From the NCBI GenBank assembly GCA_905192935.1, contig CAJJMX010000069.1, positions 1 to 7,815 of the forward strand: 7,815 bases of DNA. Reading direction: 5' to 3'. Below are positions 5,400 through 7,815 of the stretch, one piece after another. The position numbers and the translations under genes are program-made. The notes under the pieces are model-generated. The model was not told the DNA's origin. It saw nothing but the letters and a program-made list of their open reading frames with translations, and did no database searches. The stretch comes from an uncultured Mailhella sp. Lineage in GTDB: Bacteria; Desulfobacterota; Desulfovibrionia; Desulfovibrionales; Desulfovibrionaceae. Every line of letters begins with the position of its first letter. The first letter of the stretch is position 1.

Positions 5400-6059
5400 A
5401 TGCATCTGCCCCCAGCCTTTACCTCCGCGCTTTTCTCCCATCTTTATACCGCCATCTGCGCGACCCTCCGCATCGAGGAGGAAAACCGCGAAGAGGTAGA
5501 CGCCATCCACGCAAGGGGAGAACGCCTCATCTTCTGCCTCTGGCATGATGAACTCTTCTCTCTCATTCCCGTGTCGCGGCAGCTGCGCGTGGTGTCCATC
5601 GTCAGTCCGAGCTCGGACGGCGACATGCTGACCCGCATCCTCGCCTCCAAGAACGTGGGCGCGGTGCGCGGCTCGAGCACGCGCGGCGGCGTGCGCGCCC
5701 TGCTCAGTCTCGCGCGCATGATGAAGCATGAACAGGTGCATGCCTGCATCACCGTGGACGGGCCAGCCGGACCGCGCCACAAGGCCAAGGAGGGCCCCTT
5801 CTTCCTGGCCAACCGCACCAACGCCCGCATCATGCCCGTGCGCATCTACGCAAAACATGCCCTGCGCTTTCCCACCTGGGACAGATTCCAGGTGCCTCTT
5901 CCCTTCTCCAAGGTCATCATCCGCTTCGGCCACGCCTGGGGAGAAGGCTCGAAGGAGATCCCCGACGTGGAAAAGGACACCATGCTCAAGGCCTGCGCCC
6001 GCCTGGAAAACGAACTTCACGACCTCGCCGCAGGACTCATTCCGGGAGCGACGGCATGA
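5400..6059 (+). CDS. DUF374 / LpxJ-type lipid A late acyltransferase
   Basis: 219 residues of the DUF374 lysophospholipid-acyltransferase-like family. Visible family blocks are WHDELF at 48-53 with the probable catalytic H49, then SPSSDGDMLTRIL and the hallmark VRGSSTRGGVRAL at 89-101, then VDGPAGPRHKAK at 119-130. DUF374 members include LpxJ of Helicobacter and Campylobacter, which add a secondary acyl chain to a lipid A precursor. This gene likely does the same at the inner face of the cytoplasmic membrane, a role inferred from family and neighbour. The ATG at 5400 is chosen because MHLPPAFTSALFSHLYTAI begins like other DUF374 proteins, although its ribosome-binding site is poor. An upstream in-frame ATG at 5313 lies inside the promoter region. 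The stop overlaps the next start (ATGA), so the two genes are translationally coupled. Confidence 0.87.
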   Translation: MHLPPAFTSALFSHLYTAICATLRIEEENREEVDAIHARGERLIFCLWHDELFSLIPVSRQLRVVSIVSPSSDGDMLTRILASKNVGAVRGSSTRGGVRALLSLARMMKHEQVHACITVDGPAGPRHKAKEGPFFLANRTNARIMPVRIYAKHALRFPTWDRFQVPLPFSKVIIRFGHAWGEGSKEIPDVEKDTMLKACARLENELHDLAAGLIPGATA

Positions 6060-6958
6060 CGGCCGCGGAACGCCTGCGCTTTCACCTGCTCTGCGGAGCC
6101 GGACACCTTCTGCGTCTTTTCGGCTTTCCCGGAACGGCCGTTCTCGGCAATCTCACGGGCCGCATCATCTGGCACTGCGTGCCCTCCCGCCGTCTTCTGG
6201 CCGTCGCCAACATCATGCGCCATCTCGGCATGGACAGAGAGACCGCAGAACGCACCGCCAAAGCAAGCTTCTGTCATACCGGCCGCGCCTTTCTGGAAAT
6301 CCTGCTCACCGGAAAATTCGGCATGGATTCGCCGAAGCTGCGCATAGAATCCCCAAAGCTCATGCAGAAGCTGCGCGAATGCGAGCGCCCCATCGTGGCG
6401 GCCACGGCCCACTTCGGCTCCTGGGAGCTTCTGGCCTCCATGCTCGGTCAGCTCTACGCGCCGCCGCGGCCCCGCATGGTCGTGGTGCGCCGCTACCACG
6501 ACGTCGCCGTGCAGGAGTTCATCGCCTCCTGCCGCGAAGCCACGGGCGCCGACATGATAGGACACCGCAACGCCGCCATGAGCGTCATACGGGCCCTGCA
6601 CAAGAACGGCATCGTGGCCTTTCTCGTCGACCACAACACCTCAAGCTCCGAAGCGGAATTCCTGCCCTTCCTCGGCGAAGTGGCCGCCGTGAACATGGGC
6701 CCCGCCCTTCTTGCCGTGCGCACGAAGGCCCTCGTCTGGCCCGTGGTGCTCATCCGCGAGGGGTCAGACTACGTGTTCCGCCTGAAGGAGCCTCTCGACA
6801 CCGCCACTCTGGAAGGCTCGCGCGACGAACAGATCAGAGCGGCCGCCGCCTTCTACACGCAGGCCATAGAAGGCTTCATCCGCGATAATCCGGAACAGTG
6901 GTTCTGGATGCACGACCGCTGGAAGACCAAGGAACAGACGCCGCAGCATCCCGCCTGA
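6056..6958 (+). CDS. lpxL: LpxL/HtrB-type lipid A acyltransferase
   Basis: 300 residues, the usual size of the HtrB/LpxL/LpxM family. The acyltransferase HX4[DE] motif is H119-F-G-S-W-E124. Downstream is FLVDHN, followed by EFLPFLGEVAAVNMGPALLAVRTKA, the family's substrate-proximal block. The C-terminus has the signature NPEQWFWMHDRWK at 278-290. The N-terminal ~30 residues (RLRFHLLCGAGHLLRLFGF) form a probable membrane anchor. The family transfers acyl chains from acyl-ACP to the hydroxyacyl chains of Kdo-lipid A or its precursors at the inner membrane. It overlaps the upstream DUF374 gene by 4 nt (ATGA), a strong sign of one operon. Which acyl position it modifies cannot be read here, and the symbol is by family. 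Confidence 0.92.
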   Translation: MTAAERLRFHLLCGAGHLLRLFGFPGTAVLGNLTGRIIWHCVPSRRLLAVANIMRHLGMDRETAERTAKASFCHTGRAFLEILLTGKFGMDSPKLRIESPKLMQKLRECERPIVAATAHFGSWELLASMLGQLYAPPRPRMVVVRRYHDVAVQEFIASCREATGADMIGHRNAAMSVIRALHKNGIVAFLVDHNTSSSEAEFLPFLGEVAAVNMGPALLAVRTKALVWPVVLIREGSDYVFRLKEPLDTATLEGSRDEQIRAAAAFYTQAIEGFIRDNPEQWFWMHDRWKTKEQTPQHPA

Positions 6959-6963
6959 CGCGC

Positions 6964-7815
6964 CTACTCCTCGTGGCCGCCGTACTCCTTCTTGAGATAA
7001 ATGCCGTACTTCTGCTTTTTTCTCGTGAGCGTGGAGAGTTCTATGCCCAGCTGATCGGCCGCGTCCTTCAGGGACGGCGACGACGCTATGGCCTTGCGCA
7101 GCACCTGCTCCTCGACCATCTCAAGGATGTCCTTGAGCTTTCGTCCCTTCTCCAGGGTCGGCGTCTTCTTTTCCGCGCTCCGGAACTTTTCCGGCAGAAG
7201 CTCCTCTCCGATGAAATCCTCCGGAGACATGATCACAAGGCGCTCCACAAGATGCTCCAGCTCCCGGACATTGCCCGGCCAGTCGTAGTGCAGAAAGCAC
7301 TGGAGCGCATGCTGACTGAACTTCTTGTGCACCTTGTAGCGCTCATTGAAGCGCTCCGTGAAGAACTGCACGAAAGGAATGATGTCGTCCCTGCGTTCCC
7401 GCAGCGCGGGAAGCTGGATCTCAAGCACGTTCAGGCGGTAGTAGAGATCCTCACGGAACAGCTTCTGCGCGACCATCTTCTGCAGATCCCTGTTGGTCGC
7501 CGCGATCACCCTCACGTCCACCGACCGGGACTTGACGCCGCCTATGCGGGTGAGCTTCTTGTTCTGAAGCACCAGCAGCAGCTTGGTCTGCATGTTGAGA
7601 GGGATGTCCGCCACCTCGTCGAGGTACAGCGTGCCGTGATTGGCAAATTCGATGAGGCCCATCTTGCCCTGACGCGAGGCTCCGGTGAACGAGCCGGCCT
7701 CGTAGCCGAACAGTTCCGACTCGAAAAGATTCTCGGGAATGGCGCTGCAGTTCACATGCACGAAGGGATGCTGCCTTCTGTTGCTTGAATTATGGATGAA
7801 CTTGGCAAGATGGTC
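6964..7815 (-). CDS. Sigma-54-dependent transcriptional activator (partial, N-terminus outside window)
   Basis: 283 residues visible, open to the right edge. The frame enters mid AAA+ domain: an AKFIHNSS helix, then PFVHVNCSAIPENLFESELFG. The sigma-54 contact loop GAFTGA appears as GSFTGA (visible residues 41-46). Walker B is GTLYLDEV (61-68). Sensor I is AATNRDL, the arginine-finger segment is FREDLYYRLNV, and sensor II is WPGNVRELEHLVER (about 7240-7285). A linker leads to a C-terminal Fis-type helix-turn-helix, SPSLKDAADQLGIELSTLT, ending KYGIYLKK. The Walker A loop and any receiver, PAS or GAF sensor domain lie beyond 7815, so the signal is unknown. These activators hydrolyse ATP to open sigma-54 promoters. 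Its stop lies 5 bp from the converging lpxL stop. Translation surely starts outside the window. The in-frame GTG at 7761 is an internal Val. Confidence 0.95.
   Translation of the reverse strand, partial: DHLAKFIHNSSNRRQHPFVHVNCSAIPENLFESELFGYEAGSFTGASRQGKMGLIEFANHGTLYLDEVADIPLNMQTKLLLVLQNKKLTRIGGVKSRSVDVRVIAATNRDLQKMVAQKLFREDLYYRLNVLEIQLPALRERRDDIIPFVQFFTERFNERYKVHKKFSQHALQCFLHYDWPGNVRELEHLVERLVIMSPEDFIGEELLPEKFRSAEKKTPTLEKGRKLKDILEMVEEQVLRKAIASSPSLKDAADQLGIELSTLTRKKQKYGIYLKKEYGGHEE

Noticed and set aside
4220..5401. Second minus-strand open frame overlapping the pseudouridine synthase gene
   Set aside because: Arg/Gly/Pro-rich out-of-frame translation. The true frame has S4 and catalytic motifs with a strong ribosome-binding site.
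6898..7788. Plus-strand open frame of about 296 codons at the right end
   Set aside because: Shadow of the sigma-54 activator, which has all its expected motifs. The Leu/Arg/His-rich translation has no family features.
1..7815. CRISPR arrays, insertion sequences, integrases, phage genes or toxin-antitoxin pairs
   Set aside because: No regularly spaced repeats, transposase or recombinase motifs, or paired small genes are seen anywhere in the window.

Overview
This GC-rich window carries ordinary chromosomal housekeeping genes of a Gram-negative bacterium. The protein set fits a sulfate-reducer-type relative in Desulfovibrionaceae (Desulfovibrio/Bilophila/Mailhella-like): two lipid A type acyltransferases, a TtcA-like thiolase, a small PAP2 protein and a sigma-54 activator with a Fis-type HTH. 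The taxonomic placement is an inference from protein character, not a database result.

Layout. Positions 1-53 probably hold the last codons of a plus-strand membrane protein. About 550 bp with no convincing gene follow. From about 610 to 5338 everything reads on the minus strand, in transcription order: an RsuA/RluB-type pseudouridine synthase (5238-4462), leucyl aminopeptidase PepA (4215-2680), a TtcA-like tRNA thiolation protein (2389-1604), a PAP2-fold membrane protein (1511-894), then tRNA-Gln(CTG) and tRNA-Glu(TTC), which have their own promoter and a textbook terminator at 608-638. The protein genes are separated by 90-290 bp gaps that carry GC-rich inverted repeats, so they look more like a loose co-directional series than one tight operon.

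A divergent promoter region (5239-5399) separates this series from a plus-strand pair, a DUF374/LpxJ-type acyltransferase (5400-6059) and an LpxL/HtrB-type acyltransferase (6056-6958). These are coupled by an ATGA overlap and probably add secondary acyl chains to lipid A. The pair converges, with only 5 bp between stop codons, on a minus-strand sigma-54-dependent activator that runs off the right edge.

How they work together: three minus-strand genes touch RNA (pseudouridine synthase, TtcA-like protein, tRNAs) and one handles peptide turnover (PepA), while the plus-strand pair serves the outer membrane. I found no dedicated new multi-gene system, mobile element or CRISPR array. The most notable item is the PAP2 protein: the family motifs are in perfect register, but both catalytic histidines and the motif-3 arginine are replaced, which suggests a pseudophosphatase.
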